In this document: positions 1 through 8,647 of the stretch, piece by piece
How positions within the stretch are numbered: position 1 is the stretch's first letter
Layout: each line of letters begins with the position of its first letter
Assembly (NCBI GenBank): GCA_964619675.1
Contig: CAZUEO010000014.1
Location: 1-50,107 of the forward strand
Origin: JAPLMW01 sp964619675
GTDB taxonomy: Bacteria; Planctomycetota; Phycisphaerae; Sedimentisphaerales; UBA12454
Direction: 5' to 3'
Length of the DNA stretch: 50,107 bases
Position numbers and translations under genes: made by a program
Notes under the pieces: model-generated
Database searches by the model: none
The model's input: the letters and a program-made list of their open reading frames with translations, nothing else
What the model was told of the DNA's origin: nothing

Positions 1-262
1 TACTTCTTCCTCCTTTTCAATCGTTAGTTTACACCTTATAAAACCGCATCGGCGGCTTTTTGGTTATTTTCTTCATCTATAAAACGAAGACATTATATAA
101 AGATATAATATCACAAAAAACCCCTGTTTGCAAGAGAAATTCACCCAATTTCACAAGTTTACCCAGTATCACCCTGGCGATGGGTTATTTCTTACATTCT
201 CTTGCCGGCAAACCACTTACCATCATCTCTTTGGCCGGTAGGTATAAAAAACAAACATACTA
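1..262. other. intergenic edge with a small GC-rich hairpin
   Basis: No convincing gene is seen here. Around 41-61 a short inverted repeat (ccgc/gcgg) flanked by A and T runs could act as a weak terminator on either strand, serving the minus-strand gene that ends at 263 or an unseen gene to the left. An open frame on the plus strand has no ribosome site and no protein-like composition. Confidence 0.3.
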
Positions 263-2074
263 TCAATCAGTCCTGGCAGCTGGCTGAATCCTCATCTCGT
301 TACCATATTTTATTGTATAACCGTAGGTTATGATTTTTGCATTTTGTCCTGTTGCACCAGGCGCCAGCTCAATGTCCCAGCGTAAAATTCCCTTATCCCC
401 CTCGGTCCGCAGATATTCAGCATCGGTGCTGAGCGGCGTATTTGTCTGGAAGTCCTTAATTTCAAGGGTTGCATCTTCGCTATAAGGTATTCTTTCCATC
501 AGGCGAAGTTTGACTTTACTATTCTTGTAATTTTCGATAGCAAGCCGATAATCGTACGTCTCAATCTTACTGCCCCAAAGTGTATCAATTTTTTTATCTT
601 TAAACTCGCGGGAAATCTGAATCTGACTATCGACGCCAAAGCCGGCGGTGAATTTTTCACCCATCGTTACCAACCCAAGCTCACCCTTGCCGACAAAATT
701 GCCGTTGCAATACATATCCACCGGCCCTGCCAGCAATACTGAGCTGCTGCTGTTGACGATATCGGCCATCAGATAAACGTAATTTGTCAGCAGCGGCGTT
801 GCAATCATAATAAAATTGCCCTTGGCCGTAAATGAATTTATAGTGGCAAGCTGCTGGCCTGTCTTACTGGGTATCGTAAACCGGCCTGGCAGATTATATG
901 TAACACTCACACTTTCCGTGCGGGCAAACCGCTTGGCTTCTTTTTGTATCAGCCGCACTGCCTTGCTGTCGGCCTGCAATTCCATCATCTGACTGCCCGC
1001 TGCAGCTACGTTAAGCTCCCGCTGGGCTACTTTACCCCGGCGAGCCATCGCCTTTTGATTAGTTGCTATTTGTCTGAATTTATCGCTCAAATCGCGATAT
1101 TCTTCCTGCTGTGGTCTCGGCGCACTTACCTGCATCATATCGCTTGACACTCGTCCTTTTTCGCCATGACTGGACGGCTGCGCCGCGGCAGCAGGACCGG
1201 CCTTTATCTTCATCGGTTCAAGCATAGGCGGCCAAGCCGCTGTTGTCGGCTCTGCCGTCGAAAGATTTATCGCTACATTCTGCCAGTCCTCGTCGCTGTT
1301 TTGATGAATAACAGCGTTATATTCAACTAAAACCCTGCCGTCTGCCGGTTCTGCGCGAAGGCTGTATTGCGGTATCCAGCTTGGCCCCCTGACTAAATAG
1401 CTCAGGTGCATTACCGCCTTTTTGGCGGCATTACTGCCGACAAAAAGTACTGCCTCTCTGCGGCTGACTTCCTTGCTTGCGAGCAATTCATCCTTCTTCT
1501 CCTGCAGCCGTTTTATTTCTTTCTTCAGGTCATCTCTGCAGTCTTCCATCGTAAGGCTGTTATTATGCAGCGCATTAAATTTCTCCTCAAGAAAGTTTGC
1601 CAGCTTCTCAATCGGTTCAACTTCCAGCGCCTTATTAGGGTCAGCCTGAGAAACTTTTTTTGCCAGCGACCATAACGGGTGATACCTGTCCCAAATATTC
1701 TTGCCGTGCTCAATATTTCTCTCGACGTGTTTTAATTCTCTATTGGCTTTTTCAATCTCCAAATCAATCTGGTTTATTTCCTGGCTGGCATATTCCTTGA
1801 GGGCTTTTTCGCGATAGCGCACACCGGATACAGAGATTTCATCAGATGGCTGAGTGTATAGACTTTCCGGCACAATCTGGCTCGGCAGTTTTCCTACAAC
1901 AACTTCAGTGCTGCCGGCAGGCAAATCAACTTCAATCGTGCGGGTAACAAGAGCCTGGCCTCGATAAACTGTAACATCCGATATAGAACCGACGGTCTCC
2001 AGAGAATTTTCAGCTAATGTCCGCTGCGCAAAAATCAAAACCAGTATTGCCGTCATAACTGTTTGCTTTTTCAT
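263..2074 (-). CDS. secreted MuiA-family protein (DUF4140/DUF4139)
   Basis: The protein of about 603 residues belongs to the family annotated as mucoidy inhibitor A. The start at 2074 is chosen over an upstream ATG at 2122 because it gives a clean signal peptide (MKKQTVMTAILVLIFA) and has a GGAGAG ribosome site just before it. After the signal peptide comes a DUF4140-type beta domain (VTVYRGQALVTRTIEV, about residues 35-80). A long charged coiled coil follows at about 90-215, then the DUF4139 beta-rich C-terminal half (WIPQYSLRAEP onward). The family's biochemical role is not established; the name comes from an effect on alginate production in Pseudomonas. It probably acts in the periplasm or at the cell surface. 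It stands alone, divergent from the phage-like cassette, with no visible partner. Confidence 0.82.
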   Translation of the reverse strand: MKKQTVMTAILVLIFAQRTLAENSLETVGSISDVTVYRGQALVTRTIEVDLPAGSTEVVVGKLPSQIVPESLYTQPSDEISVSGVRYREKALKEYASQEINQIDLEIEKANRELKHVERNIEHGKNIWDRYHPLWSLAKKVSQADPNKALEVEPIEKLANFLEEKFNALHNNSLTMEDCRDDLKKEIKRLQEKKDELLASKEVSRREAVLFVGSNAAKKAVMHLSYLVRGPSWIPQYSLRAEPADGRVLVEYNAVIHQNSDEDWQNVAINLSTAEPTTAAWPPMLEPMKIKAGPAAAAQPSSHGEKGRVSSDMMQVSAPRPQQEEYRDLSDKFRQIATNQKAMARRGKVAQRELNVAAAGSQMMELQADSKAVRLIQKEAKRFARTESVSVTYNLPGRFTIPSKTGQQLATINSFTAKGNFIMIATPLLTNYVYLMADIVNSSSSVLLAGPVDMYCNGNFVGKGELGLVTMGEKFTAGFGVDSQIQISREFKDKKIDTLWGSKIETYDYRLAIENYKNSKVKLRLMERIPYSEDATLEIKDFQTNTPLSTDAEYLRTEGDKGILRWDIELAPGATGQNAKIITYGYTIKYGNEMRIQPAARTD

Positions 2075-2413
2075 TGATTCTCTCCTTATATAAAAAACCA
2101 ACAGATTCCTTATTTCCCACAATGGTAAATTTCATTCGTTAAAAATCAATGAAAATATGAATCCCGCATCTTCTAATTATTCTTTGAAGAACTGAACAAA
2201 AAAAGGCGAGGGATAAATTCCCAACACCACAAAAATACTGCCTTCTTGACCATTTTCTAAACCTTTTCCTGTTAAGTATTTAGCAAAATTACAAAAAAAT
2301 TCACAAAAATATTAAAAATTTCCTTGACTTCTTAATATTTCGAGTTAAAATACTGTTATGTTTGATAAATATAAAACTTAAATTTAGCAAATAGTACTTT
2401 TTGTGGTTTTGTT
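2075..2413. promoter_or_regulatory. divergent intergenic region with a promoter for the phage-like cassette
   Basis: This is an A+T-rich gap between divergent genes. A sigma-70-like promoter on the plus strand is visible: TTGACT at 2324-2329, a 16-base spacer, and TAAAAT at 2346-2351. It would start transcripts near 2358, about 55 bases before the helix-turn-helix gene. No operator repeat was recognised. The ribosome site ahead of 2414 is poor. Confidence 0.45.
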
Positions 2414-2788
2414 ATGGCAGTAAACAAGTTCAGGAAAGAAGAGCTTTTAAGTCTTTTTGAAATGCATTTGGCAAGGGTGGAGATGCTACCCAAACAGCAA
2501 AAGGCCTTCGTGAAACTGTTTCTCAGCAGTGGCGAATACAGCTCAATAGCCAAAATGGCACAGCTTAATGCAGCAACCGTTGCCAGAAGACTTAAAAAAA
2601 TCGCACACCGAATAAGCAGCGATAACTTCACCTTCGCCCTGACGGTAAACAGCGACCTGACGGATAAAGAAATGGAAATATTCAGAAGTTATTTTGTAAA
2701 CGGAATAAGCGTAAAAGCAATTTCAGAAAACACGAGGCTGTCTCTCTACAAGGTGAAAAAAATAATAAAAAAATATCTTAAAAATTAA
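2414..2788 (+). CDS. small double helix-turn-helix protein (sigma region 4-like)
   Basis: This basic protein of 124 residues has two similar DNA-binding-like segments. The first is at about residues 24-62 (LPKQQKAFVKLF...SIAKMAQLNAATVARRLKKI). The second is at about 82-123 (LTDKEMEIFRSYF...VKAISENTRLSLYKVKKII). Both follow the pattern of sigma-70 region 4 or LuxR-type helix-turn-helix folds, in which an acidic 'D/K-E-x-x-x' helix precedes the recognition helix. It is the first gene of a tightly packed cassette (ABC ATPase, GNAT, ParB-like, DUF1376-like, TerS-like), so it is probably the cassette's regulator or a DNA-end-recognition protein. There are no sigma region 2 features, so it is not a full sigma factor. 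Function is inferred from fold pattern and position only. Confidence 0.6.
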   Translation: MAVNKFRKEELLSLFEMHLARVEMLPKQQKAFVKLFLSSGEYSSIAKMAQLNAATVARRLKKIAHRISSDNFTFALTVNSDLTDKEMEIFRSYFVNGISVKAISENTRLSLYKVKKIIKKYLKN

Positions 2789-2812
2789 ACGTTGATTATT
2801 GAAGGAGTTTAT

Positions 2813-3460
2813 ATGCTTACTACATTATCGGCAAACAGGAAATTTGACTGGGACCTGCCCGTAACAGACAAGGTTGCAGATGTCCTGAGGGCCTTTGGAA
2901 TAACAGTCCAAAGACTTAAAAGCAATCGTCTAACACACAACTGTCAGCTAAAGTTGTCAAACGGCGATATTTGCTACATCACAGGCCCAAGCGGCAGCGG
3001 TAAAAGCGTCCTGCTGAGGGAATTTTACAATACATTCAACACAGACCAGAAAATCAATATCGACGATATCCGGCTGCCTGATGACAAAACCTGTGTTGAC
3101 TGCATCAATGCCGGCTTTCTTGAAACATTAAGAAATTTAAGCAATGCAGGCCTGACTGACGTATTCTGTGTGCTCAACTCGCCTGCCAATCTAAGCGAGG
3201 GACAAAAATACAGATACCGGATAGCAAAAGCCCTTGCAGGCGAGGCACAATTCATCTTTGCCGATGAGTTTTGCAGCAGCCTCGACAGGGTAACAGCAGC
3301 GGTCATTTCTTACAACCTGCGAAAATTCGCAACCAAAACGGGCAAAATACTAATACTGGCAAGCTCCCACGACGATTTGCTGGCCGATTTGCTGCCGGAA
3401 GTAATTGTCATTAAGCATCTGGCAGGCGATGCTGAGGTAATTTACAAAAATCAGAGGTAA
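2813..3460 (+). CDS. stand-alone ABC-class ATPase (COG2401-like ATPase half)
   Basis: The protein has 215 residues. The ATG at 2813 is chosen over an upstream TTG because GAAGGAG lies 5-6 bases before it. A complete ABC nucleotide-binding domain is visible: Walker A GPSGSGKS near residue 61, signature LSEGQKYRYRIAKAL, Walker B FIFADEFCSSLD and the switch histidine in ASSHDD. No membrane segments exist in it or its neighbours, so it is not a transporter subunit. The next gene, 6 bases away, is a GNAT protein. COG2401 describes an ABC ATPase fused to an acetyltransferase domain, and this pair looks like the split version. ABC ATPases of this soluble kind often act on DNA or protein complexes. 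Its neighbours (ParB-like, terminase-like) suggest a phage DNA-handling role, which is inference. Confidence 0.72.
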   Translation: MLTTLSANRKFDWDLPVTDKVADVLRAFGITVQRLKSNRLTHNCQLKLSNGDICYITGPSGSGKSVLLREFYNTFNTDQKINIDDIRLPDDKTCVDCINAGFLETLRNLSNAGLTDVFCVLNSPANLSEGQKYRYRIAKALAGEAQFIFADEFCSSLDRVTAAVISYNLRKFATKTGKILILASSHDDLLADLLPEVIVIKHLAGDAEVIYKNQR

Positions 3461-3466
3461 TCATTT

Positions 3467-4207
3467 ATGAACTGCACGATAAAAAGGTATCTGAAGATTG
3501 CTGGCGGCACAATTGCCGATTACAAGCCATTGGCACGCTTTCATTATCGGGACAGCAGGACAGGGCCAGTCGCAGCAGTTTACAAAATCATCGACACTCA
3601 CCCAACCAGACAGCAGATTGAACCTGTCGTTGGAATAATCATTTATTCGATGCCTGCCTTCCGTATTCAGCTCCGCAACGTCGCAACAAAGGGGCTGTTT
3701 AGCGGATTAGGAAACGATTCGGCAGCGATGCAGTTTGTAAACAACAATGTCCGCACAATCGCAAGAGTTGTCATTGAGCCGAGATACAGAGCGCTTGGGC
3801 TGGCACATCAGCTTGTTAAAAAAACAATGCCTTTATTAAATATGCCTTATATCGAGGCTCTTGCGGTGATGGGCAAGGTCAATCCATTTTTTGAAAAGGC
3901 GTCAATGTTGAAATTCGAGGGTACTGAGCCTTTGCGCTGCGTTAAACTGCGGCAGGCTTTAAGTGCCATCGGGATTGAACAGACCAACCTTGTCGATATT
4001 GAAAGGACACACAACCTGCTGCAAAGCCTGAACGTAAAACAAAAGATATTCATTGAAAAACAGATAAAGGATTTTCTTGCCGCCTATGGCAGAGGCGCAA
4101 GAAACCTGCCCGACAGCATCAGGCGAACAGAATTTCTAATCAGCAGACTGACTGAAAGGCCTATCTATTACCTGTGGCGAAACCCAAAGGTGGAATTGAA
4201 AGTTTAA
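3467..4207 (+). CDS. GNAT-fold acetyltransferase-like protein (COG2401-like partner)
   Basis: The protein has 246 residues, with an AGAGGT ribosome site before the ATG and only 6 bases after the ABC ATPase. The GNAT acetyl-CoA motif A is readable near residues 104-125: RVVIEPRYRALGLAHQL, with the R-x-L-G-x-A pyrophosphate-binding loop. The N-terminal part (LARFHYRDSRTGPVAAVY) and VVGIIIYSMP form the expected early beta strands. The C-terminal tail (about 165-246) is helical and of unknown role. A fused ABC ATPase-acetyltransferase is an established domain pair (COG2401), which supports the two working together. The substrate is unknown; within this cassette it might modify a packaging or partition protein, or DNA-associated amines. 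That last point is speculation. Confidence 0.68.
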   Translation: MNCTIKRYLKIAGGTIADYKPLARFHYRDSRTGPVAAVYKIIDTHPTRQQIEPVVGIIIYSMPAFRIQLRNVATKGLFSGLGNDSAAMQFVNNNVRTIARVVIEPRYRALGLAHQLVKKTMPLLNMPYIEALAVMGKVNPFFEKASMLKFEGTEPLRCVKLRQALSAIGIEQTNLVDIERTHNLLQSLNVKQKIFIEKQIKDFLAAYGRGARNLPDSIRRTEFLISRLTERPIYYLWRNPKVELKV

Positions 4208-4211
4208 GATT

Positions 4212-4844
4212 ATGCAAAATACAACTACTATTATCAGAATACCGCTTGAGAAATTGATGCCGCACCCTGAAAACCCCAACAGGATGAGCAAATCAACATT
4301 TGAAAAACTCAAACGCCATATCGCTCAATCGGGAAATTGCGAGCCGCTGATAGTGCGCAAACATACTGAAATTGAAAACTGCTTTGAGATTATCAATGGC
4401 CATCATCGCGCTGATGCGCTACGGCAGCTCGGTGAAACCTTCGCAGACTGCGTCATCTGGAACGTCGATGACGACCAGACAAGACTATTGCTTGCGACCT
4501 TAAACAGGCTTGGCGGCAAAAACGAACTGTCAGCAAAAATAGAACTTATCAAAAACCTGAACGAAAAATTCAGCGTTAAAGAATTAAGCAAACTGCTGCC
4601 TGACACAAAATCCGCAATAGAGAAACTCAAGGACATCAGCAAGCCTTTACCGCAGATTGCCGACAATTCAAAATTGTTTTTAAACCCACTGGTTTTCTTT
4701 CTCGATGATAAGCAGATAAAAATCGTTAATACCGCACTTGAAAAGGCAATGCCTGCAAAAGGCACAAAAGCCGAGAAATCGGCAAAGGCAATAACAATAA
4801 TCGCACAAAAATATTTAAATGAAACGGCAGGAATGCAGATATGA
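4212..4844 (+). CDS. ParB-like nuclease/CTPase-domain protein
   Basis: The protein has 210 residues and starts 4 bases after the GNAT gene ends. The N-terminal ParB/sulfiredoxin-like domain is clear: IPLEKLMPHPENPN (residues 9-22), then EIINGHHRADALRQLG, which carries the GHHR version of the GERRxxA motif. A helical region follows, with FSVKELSKLLPDTKSAIEKLK resembling a short helix-turn-helix. It is shorter than chromosomal ParB (about 280 residues) and has no ParA neighbour, so plasmid or chromosome segregation is unlikely. Phage and integrative elements often carry such short ParB-like proteins. Its stop overlaps the next ATG (ATGA), so the two genes are translationally coupled. Confidence 0.75.
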   Translation: MQNTTTIIRIPLEKLMPHPENPNRMSKSTFEKLKRHIAQSGNCEPLIVRKHTEIENCFEIINGHHRADALRQLGETFADCVIWNVDDDQTRLLLATLNRLGGKNELSAKIELIKNLNEKFSVKELSKLLPDTKSAIEKLKDISKPLPQIADNSKLFLNPLVFFLDDKQIKIVNTALEKAMPAKGTKAEKSAKAITIIAQKYLNETAGMQI

Positions 4845-5194
4845 AAAAGAAAAAAATTCAGTATGTTTCACTTGAAGCGGGAGCGTTTATTTCAGATTTG
4901 GTCTTTCAGGTAATGACCGCAGAGGAAAGAGGCGTTTACTGCTCGCTGATTTTCTATCTCTACGAGAACAACGGCAGGCTGCCTTTCAACATCGAGGTCT
5001 TGAAACATTTGTGCAACTGCCGAAACTTTGAAAAAATATGGGAATTTATCAAGCAGAAATTCGTCATAAAAAAAGACATCATAACCCACAAAAGGGTCTT
5101 CAGAGAATTGGACAGGGCAAGGCATCCCTCACAAGTTCGGTCTGAAAAAACGGAAAAAGCAAAAAACCGATTGCCGCGTTTTTTGCACAGGTAA
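4841..5194 (+). CDS. DUF1376-like phage replication-type protein, short
   Basis: This 117-residue protein overlaps the ParB-like gene by four bases. The segment YVSLEAGAFISDLVFQVMTAEERGVY followed by LYENNGRLPFNIEVLKHLC matches the pattern of DUF1376/YdaU-type proteins. In those, a 'D...M..EERG.Y..L....Y...G.LP.D...L.....' core precedes a charged tail; they sit in phage replication modules. Here the tail is very short and ends in RFLHR, so the gene may be truncated or cut short by an undetected frame error. It keeps the same strand and tight spacing as its neighbours. The identification rests on pattern recognition alone. Confidence 0.5.
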   Translation: MKKKKIQYVSLEAGAFISDLVFQVMTAEERGVYCSLIFYLYENNGRLPFNIEVLKHLCNCRNFEKIWEFIKQKFVIKKDIITHKRVFRELDRARHPSQVRSEKTEKAKNRLPRFLHR

Positions 5195-5217
5195 AAAATG
5201 ATTTAGGATACAAAAAA

Positions 5218-5634
5218 ATGAGCAACCTTACATCAAAACAATTAGAAGTCATTGATGATTTGTTTGAATCAGGCGGCGATGAAACCGCTACTCTCAAAAA
5301 ACACAACATCTCACGCAAAGACTGGCAACAATGGCTGGCCGACAAAGACTTCACCGACAAGATTGCAGCAAGGCTTGAGGCGTCAAAACGGCAAAGCAGG
5401 ATTATATTGTCAAAATATATTCCTCTTGCTGCTGCAAAGCTGGTTCAGCTTTGCGACAGCGAAAATCACCAGACCGCATTAAAGGCCTGCCTCGATATTT
5501 TATCTTTGCAGACAGGTGCCGGTCAGGATAGTGAGACAGCCGGCAGTGTTGAACCTGCGCCGACCATTGACCCTGCAACCGCATCAAAAATTCTCACTGC
5601 TTTAGCTCAAGACAAACCGTCTCCGCAGGATTAA
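5218..5634 (+). CDS. terminase small subunit-like DNA-binding protein
   Basis: The 138 residues begin with a helix-turn-helix (KQLEVIDDLFESGGDETATLKKHNISRKDWQQWLADKDF, about residues 7-47). A helical segment (ILSKYIPLAAAKLVQLCDSENHQTALKACLDILSLQTG) follows, then an acidic, proline-rich tail. This order (HTH with a Trp-containing recognition helix, then 'A...L..L.DS....ALKACLDIL') is the usual look of phage terminase small subunits. A matching terminase large subunit lies at 14214 on the same strand, separated by unrelated genes. This is the last gene of the cassette; a hairpin follows at 5663. The call is an inference from layout and partner. Confidence 0.55.
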   Translation: MSNLTSKQLEVIDDLFESGGDETATLKKHNISRKDWQQWLADKDFTDKIAARLEASKRQSRIILSKYIPLAAAKLVQLCDSENHQTALKACLDILSLQTGAGQDSETAGSVEPAPTIDPATASKILTALAQDKPSPQD

Positions 5635-5662
5635 TCACAGCAGTTCATTTACAAGTTAATAT

Positions 5663-5683
5663 GAACCCTTTTTGGGTTTTTAA
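5663..5683 (+). terminator. short hairpin with T-run after the phage-like cassette
   Basis: A five-base stem (aaccc/gggtt) closes a T loop and is followed by more T residues. It is positioned 30 bases after the TerS-like stop. The stem is short, so strength is uncertain. Confidence 0.4.
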
Positions 5684-5727
5684 ATTTTCAATTGCCTATT
5701 TTCGCCTCCTGCATTACCTTTACTGCA

Positions 5728-7281
5728 ATGGACAAAGCTCGGCAACATAAGTTGGTTAATCTCTTTGCTCTTTTAGTGCTGGCTCTGCTGTCGCTGGCGC
5801 TGCTTGCCAACAGTATGACCAAGCCCCTCAGCCGTGATGAGCAGATGTACTGTACCGCAGGCTATCTGCTCGGCAAAGGTCTGCTTGTTTATCGTGATTT
5901 TTCCTACGTCGCACAAATGCCTTATCATCCCCTTTTATATGCAGCCTTGTTCAGGTTTACCGGCACAACGCATTATCTTCTCGCTGCAAGGCTGCTGTCG
6001 GTCTTTTTCGATATTCTCATTACTCTTTGCCTTGTCGGCATATTCAGAAGAATTTTCAGGCCTTATGTGCTTTCAGGAACGCTGCTCGGCCTGGCAGGTG
6101 CGGCTTTATTTGTCTTTAATCCTTTTGTCGGCTACCTGCTCGGCTTTGCGTGGAATCACGATGCCGTGCTGTTTTGCGTTGTGCTGAGTTTTCTTCTTTT
6201 CCTGCCGGCAGATTCAGCCGGCAAAATCGCAATACTGCGCATCGCCGCAATAGCGGTTCTGCTGACCATCGCCGTCTGGATGAGGATAACCACTGTACTT
6301 GCGCTGCTGTTGTTTTTTGCAATGCTGATAATCAAATCTGCGGATTCATTAAGGGAACGCTTGATACGGGCATTGGTTTTTGCAATTGTCGTCGTTATTT
6401 TCAGTCTCTGGCCGGTTTGGGTTATTTTGCAGCAGCCGCGGGCGTTTTTTGTCAATGCTTTTTTAATTCCTGTTCTCAACGGCGGTCTTTTGCACCGGCT
6501 TGGGCTGGTATACGACAAATTTTACCTCACCCTCATAGCTCTTACGGACGCCGACTCGGTGTTTTTGCTTCTGGTGGCTGTTTACGTCTGGCTTTGTGTT
6601 TTCTTTTTGCGCCGCAGGATAATTTTTACCAATACCTTAAACACAGTCTTTTCACTGCTGATGCCGGCTTGCTTTTTTATTATAGCTTATATTCCTTCGA
6701 CAATATGGATACAGTATTGGGGCGTACCGGTCATCTTTGTGATAATCACGCTGGCTTTTGGTATGCGGTATCTTCGCACAATCCAGGTCGGACAGGGCAA
6801 AGCAGGCATTCATTTTCAAATCTCATCTGTAGTTATTTTGGCGATTGTCCTGACGGCAGCGGTCAGGCAAAATCCGGTGGAGAACATCCGGCGGTTTTTG
6901 AAAATCAATAATTGGACGCCGATTCAGACTCACAAAATTTCGCAACATATTGTCGCTAAAAGCAAAGGCTCGAAACTGATACTCACATTGTCTCCTCTTT
7001 ATGTGATAGAAGGCGGCGGCACAATTTACAATCAGTTTTCAGCAGGGCCGTTTGCTTACAGGGTTGCAGATGAGCTTTCTGAATCTGACAGGGTAATCAC
7101 CCGCACCGCAGGCCTGGCTGAGCTTGATGAGCTTATGAAAAATAATCCGCCGGACGCCATTGTCATAGGCCCTGAGCTGAATCTCTACGAGATACAGGAA
7201 TTTATAAGCATAGTTCCACCAAACTGGCAAACTAAACATCTCGGCCGATACGGCGCTTTTGCCTATCCATCAGAACCCTGA
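5728..7281 (+). CDS. integral membrane glycosyltransferase, GT-C fold (GT39/ArnT/PMT-like)
   Basis: The protein has about 517 residues; ATG 5728 is preferred to TTG 5692, although neither has a good ribosome site. The first membrane helix (LFALLVLALLSLALLA) is followed by a periplasmic loop, PLSRDEQMYCTAGYLLGKGLLVYRD, whose Asp-Glu pair matches the catalytic loop of GT-C enzymes. Ten or so more hydrophobic helices follow, then a soluble C-terminal domain (about residues 400-517). Such enzymes move a sugar from a polyprenyl-phosphate carrier to protein or lipid on the outer face of the membrane. It could glycosylate secreted proteins. The donor and acceptor cannot be read from the sequence. 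It is not part of the phage-like cassette in function. Confidence 0.7.
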   Translation: MDKARQHKLVNLFALLVLALLSLALLANSMTKPLSRDEQMYCTAGYLLGKGLLVYRDFSYVAQMPYHPLLYAALFRFTGTTHYLLAARLLSVFFDILITLCLVGIFRRIFRPYVLSGTLLGLAGAALFVFNPFVGYLLGFAWNHDAVLFCVVLSFLLFLPADSAGKIAILRIAAIAVLLTIAVWMRITTVLALLLFFAMLIIKSADSLRERLIRALVFAIVVVIFSLWPVWVILQQPRAFFVNAFLIPVLNGGLLHRLGLVYDKFYLTLIALTDADSVFLLLVAVYVWLCVFFLRRRIIFTNTLNTVFSLLMPACFFIIAYIPSTIWIQYWGVPVIFVIITLAFGMRYLRTIQVGQGKAGIHFQISSVVILAIVLTAAVRQNPVENIRRFLKINNWTPIQTHKISQHIVAKSKGSKLILTLSPLYVIEGGGTIYNQFSAGPFAYRVADELSESDRVITRTAGLAELDELMKNNPPDAIVIGPELNLYEIQEFISIVPPNWQTKHLGRYGAFAYPSEP

Positions 7282-7438
7282 GCCATAACTGGAACATCTC
7301 CCCAGCTTCACGAAAAGTGATTTGTCGCCGTCTCAAAACCGTTTGATTCTTCGCAAGATAAGCCAAAAAAATATTTCTTTCTGCAATATTCCAGCACACA
7401 GCTTGACGTCCTATGCCTTACCAGTTAAACTCGGCCAA

Positions 7439-8056
7439 ATGAAAACACATAATCGTATTGCGCTTTTTATTTTACCGGCTGTTCTCATGATACCTTCTTG
7501 CGAAGATAAACCTCATTCTTCTTTGTCGGCGATCGTCAAAGCTGAGCTTGACAGATACCCCGGCCAGAGACTTGTTGACATTTACAAGACATGCTTTCAG
7601 GGTTTCTTCGGCCCTGCGCATTTTATCACCGATGCAAATCAGGCCGCTCAGTTCATAAAACAGGAAATTACTGAAGCAAACGAGTTTGAAGATTATGATT
7701 TTTATTCTCTGCCGACCGACGGAAAATTCGTCCGTATAAATTTAAAACTTATCAAGCAAGGCAAAATACCGTTCGATGACTTCACTACTGCCTTCGTCAA
7801 AAGTGCAAAACCTGTAAGTGAAAACGACATCAAAAATTGGAAAAAACTCTGGCCGAAAATCTTATCTGAAATCGAAAAACAGAAACCTGATATGCCAAAT
7901 TTTCAACAGGATAAGGCTTTTATTGAAAACCTGCTTGCCAAAGATGAATATGTTGTTCATCACAGCAACGAATTCATTAAAAAGTATCACCCGCATTATC
8001 GTGTTTTAAGTGCCGAGCAACTGAAATCGCTTAGGGAAACAAGCGATAAATTCTAA
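7439..8056 (+). CDS. lipoprotein of unknown function
   Basis: The start at ATG 7439 is chosen because it gives a lipoprotein signal (MKTHNRIALFILPAVLMIPSC), with the lipobox Cys at residue 21; an upstream in-frame ATG-less extension has no such logic. The mature part of about 185 residues is soluble and charged. It contains the conserved-looking segments YPGQRLVDIYKTCFQGFFGP and a histidine-rich end (VVHHSNEFIKKYHPHYR). No family was recognised with confidence. It converges on the RNase P RNA gene with only about 9 bases between. Confidence 0.6.
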   Translation: MKTHNRIALFILPAVLMIPSCEDKPHSSLSAIVKAELDRYPGQRLVDIYKTCFQGFFGPAHFITDANQAAQFIKQEITEANEFEDYDFYSLPTDGKFVRINLKLIKQGKIPFDDFTTAFVKSAKPVSENDIKNWKKLWPKILSEIEKQKPDMPNFQQDKAFIENLLAKDEYVVHHSNEFIKKYHPHYRVLSAEQLKSLRETSDKF

Positions 8057-8064
8057 ATTTTTTT

Positions 8065-8405
8065 GCCTGGCAGGTCTGTAAGCCGGGTTCTGTCTTGTGC
8101 GGCCATTTCTCTGGGCTGACTGTTGCCAATCAGCTCAAGCGACCTACCCGCCGGGTTAACGCTCGGGCAAAGCATACCGGCATACTTGGTCTTGCAGGCA
8201 GTGGGGTTTGCCCTGCCAGCAGCATTACTGCCGCTGCGGTGCGCTCTTACCGCACCTTTTCACCTTTGCCCGTAGGCTGTGTATTTTCTGTGGCACTTTC
8301 CTTCAGATTACTCTGAGTGGCCGTTAGCCACCGCTGTGCCCTATCCTGCCCGGACTTTCCTCCGTCCCGATAAAATCGGAACAGCGGCCGCCCAACCCGC
8401 CAGAC
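8065..8405 (-). ncRNA. rnpB: RNase P RNA, bacterial type A
   Basis: The catalytic RNA of RNase P, which trims tRNA 5' ends, is encoded on the minus strand. The 5' conserved GAGGAAAGTCCGGGC lies at 8348-8362 (read on minus) and the 3' conserved GACAGAACCCGGCTTAC at 8078-8094. Together they form the P4 core. The ends pair as helix P1 (CTGGCGGG at 8396-8403 with CCTGCCAG near 8067-8074, one mismatch), which sets the limits to within a few bases. The size of about 340 bases suits type A. A minus-strand promoter lies upstream at 8431-8460. Two plus-strand open frames across this RNA are not genes. Confidence 0.95.
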
Positions 8406-8430
8406 AAAAAAAATCCGTCAATTCCCTAAT

Positions 8431-8460
8431 ATTTTACCATAAAAATGCCCTTTTATACAA
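8431..8460 (-). promoter_or_regulatory. promoter for RNase P RNA
   Basis: Read on the minus strand: TTGTAT (8455-8460), an 18-base spacer, then TAAAAT (8431-8436). The predicted start would be about 20 bases upstream of the mature 5' end, implying a short leader that is trimmed. Confidence 0.4.
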
Positions 8461-8495
8461 GTGCTATATAAATACATCTTATTGACACTTAAACG

Positions 8496-8524
8496 TTGAT
8501 TTTTGAGCTTTTTTATGGTATAAT
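8496..8524 (+). promoter_or_regulatory. promoter for the protease-glycosidase gene
   Basis: TTGATT (8496-8501), a 17-base spacer and a perfect TATAAT (8519-8524) preceded by TGG. The same TGGTATAAT core occurs upstream of two PEP-CTERM genes (45749-45757 and 47696-47704). The transcript would carry a leader of about 115 bases before the ATG at 8648. Confidence 0.6.
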
Positions 8525-8647
8525 ACTTCAGATTTACGCTTTCAATGAACACCCTATTTGTGTGATATCAGTCGTGGCTCAATGCCGAAACAAAACAGGT
8601 TTAAAGGTGGGAACTTTTTGTTTCCAGCATCAAGGAGGCAGGAAAAT

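Noticed and set aside
60..287. Plus-strand open frame at the window edge
   Set aside because: No ribosome site, low-complexity content, and overlap with the end of the MuiA-family gene.
6150..6911. 253-codon open frame inside the glycosyltransferase gene
   Set aside because: It is a shifted frame of a strongly supported membrane protein; its Cys/His/Arg-rich composition is typical of a shadow frame.
8095..8485. Two plus-strand open frames
   Set aside because: They lie across the RNase P RNA gene on the other strand and encode no protein-like sequence.
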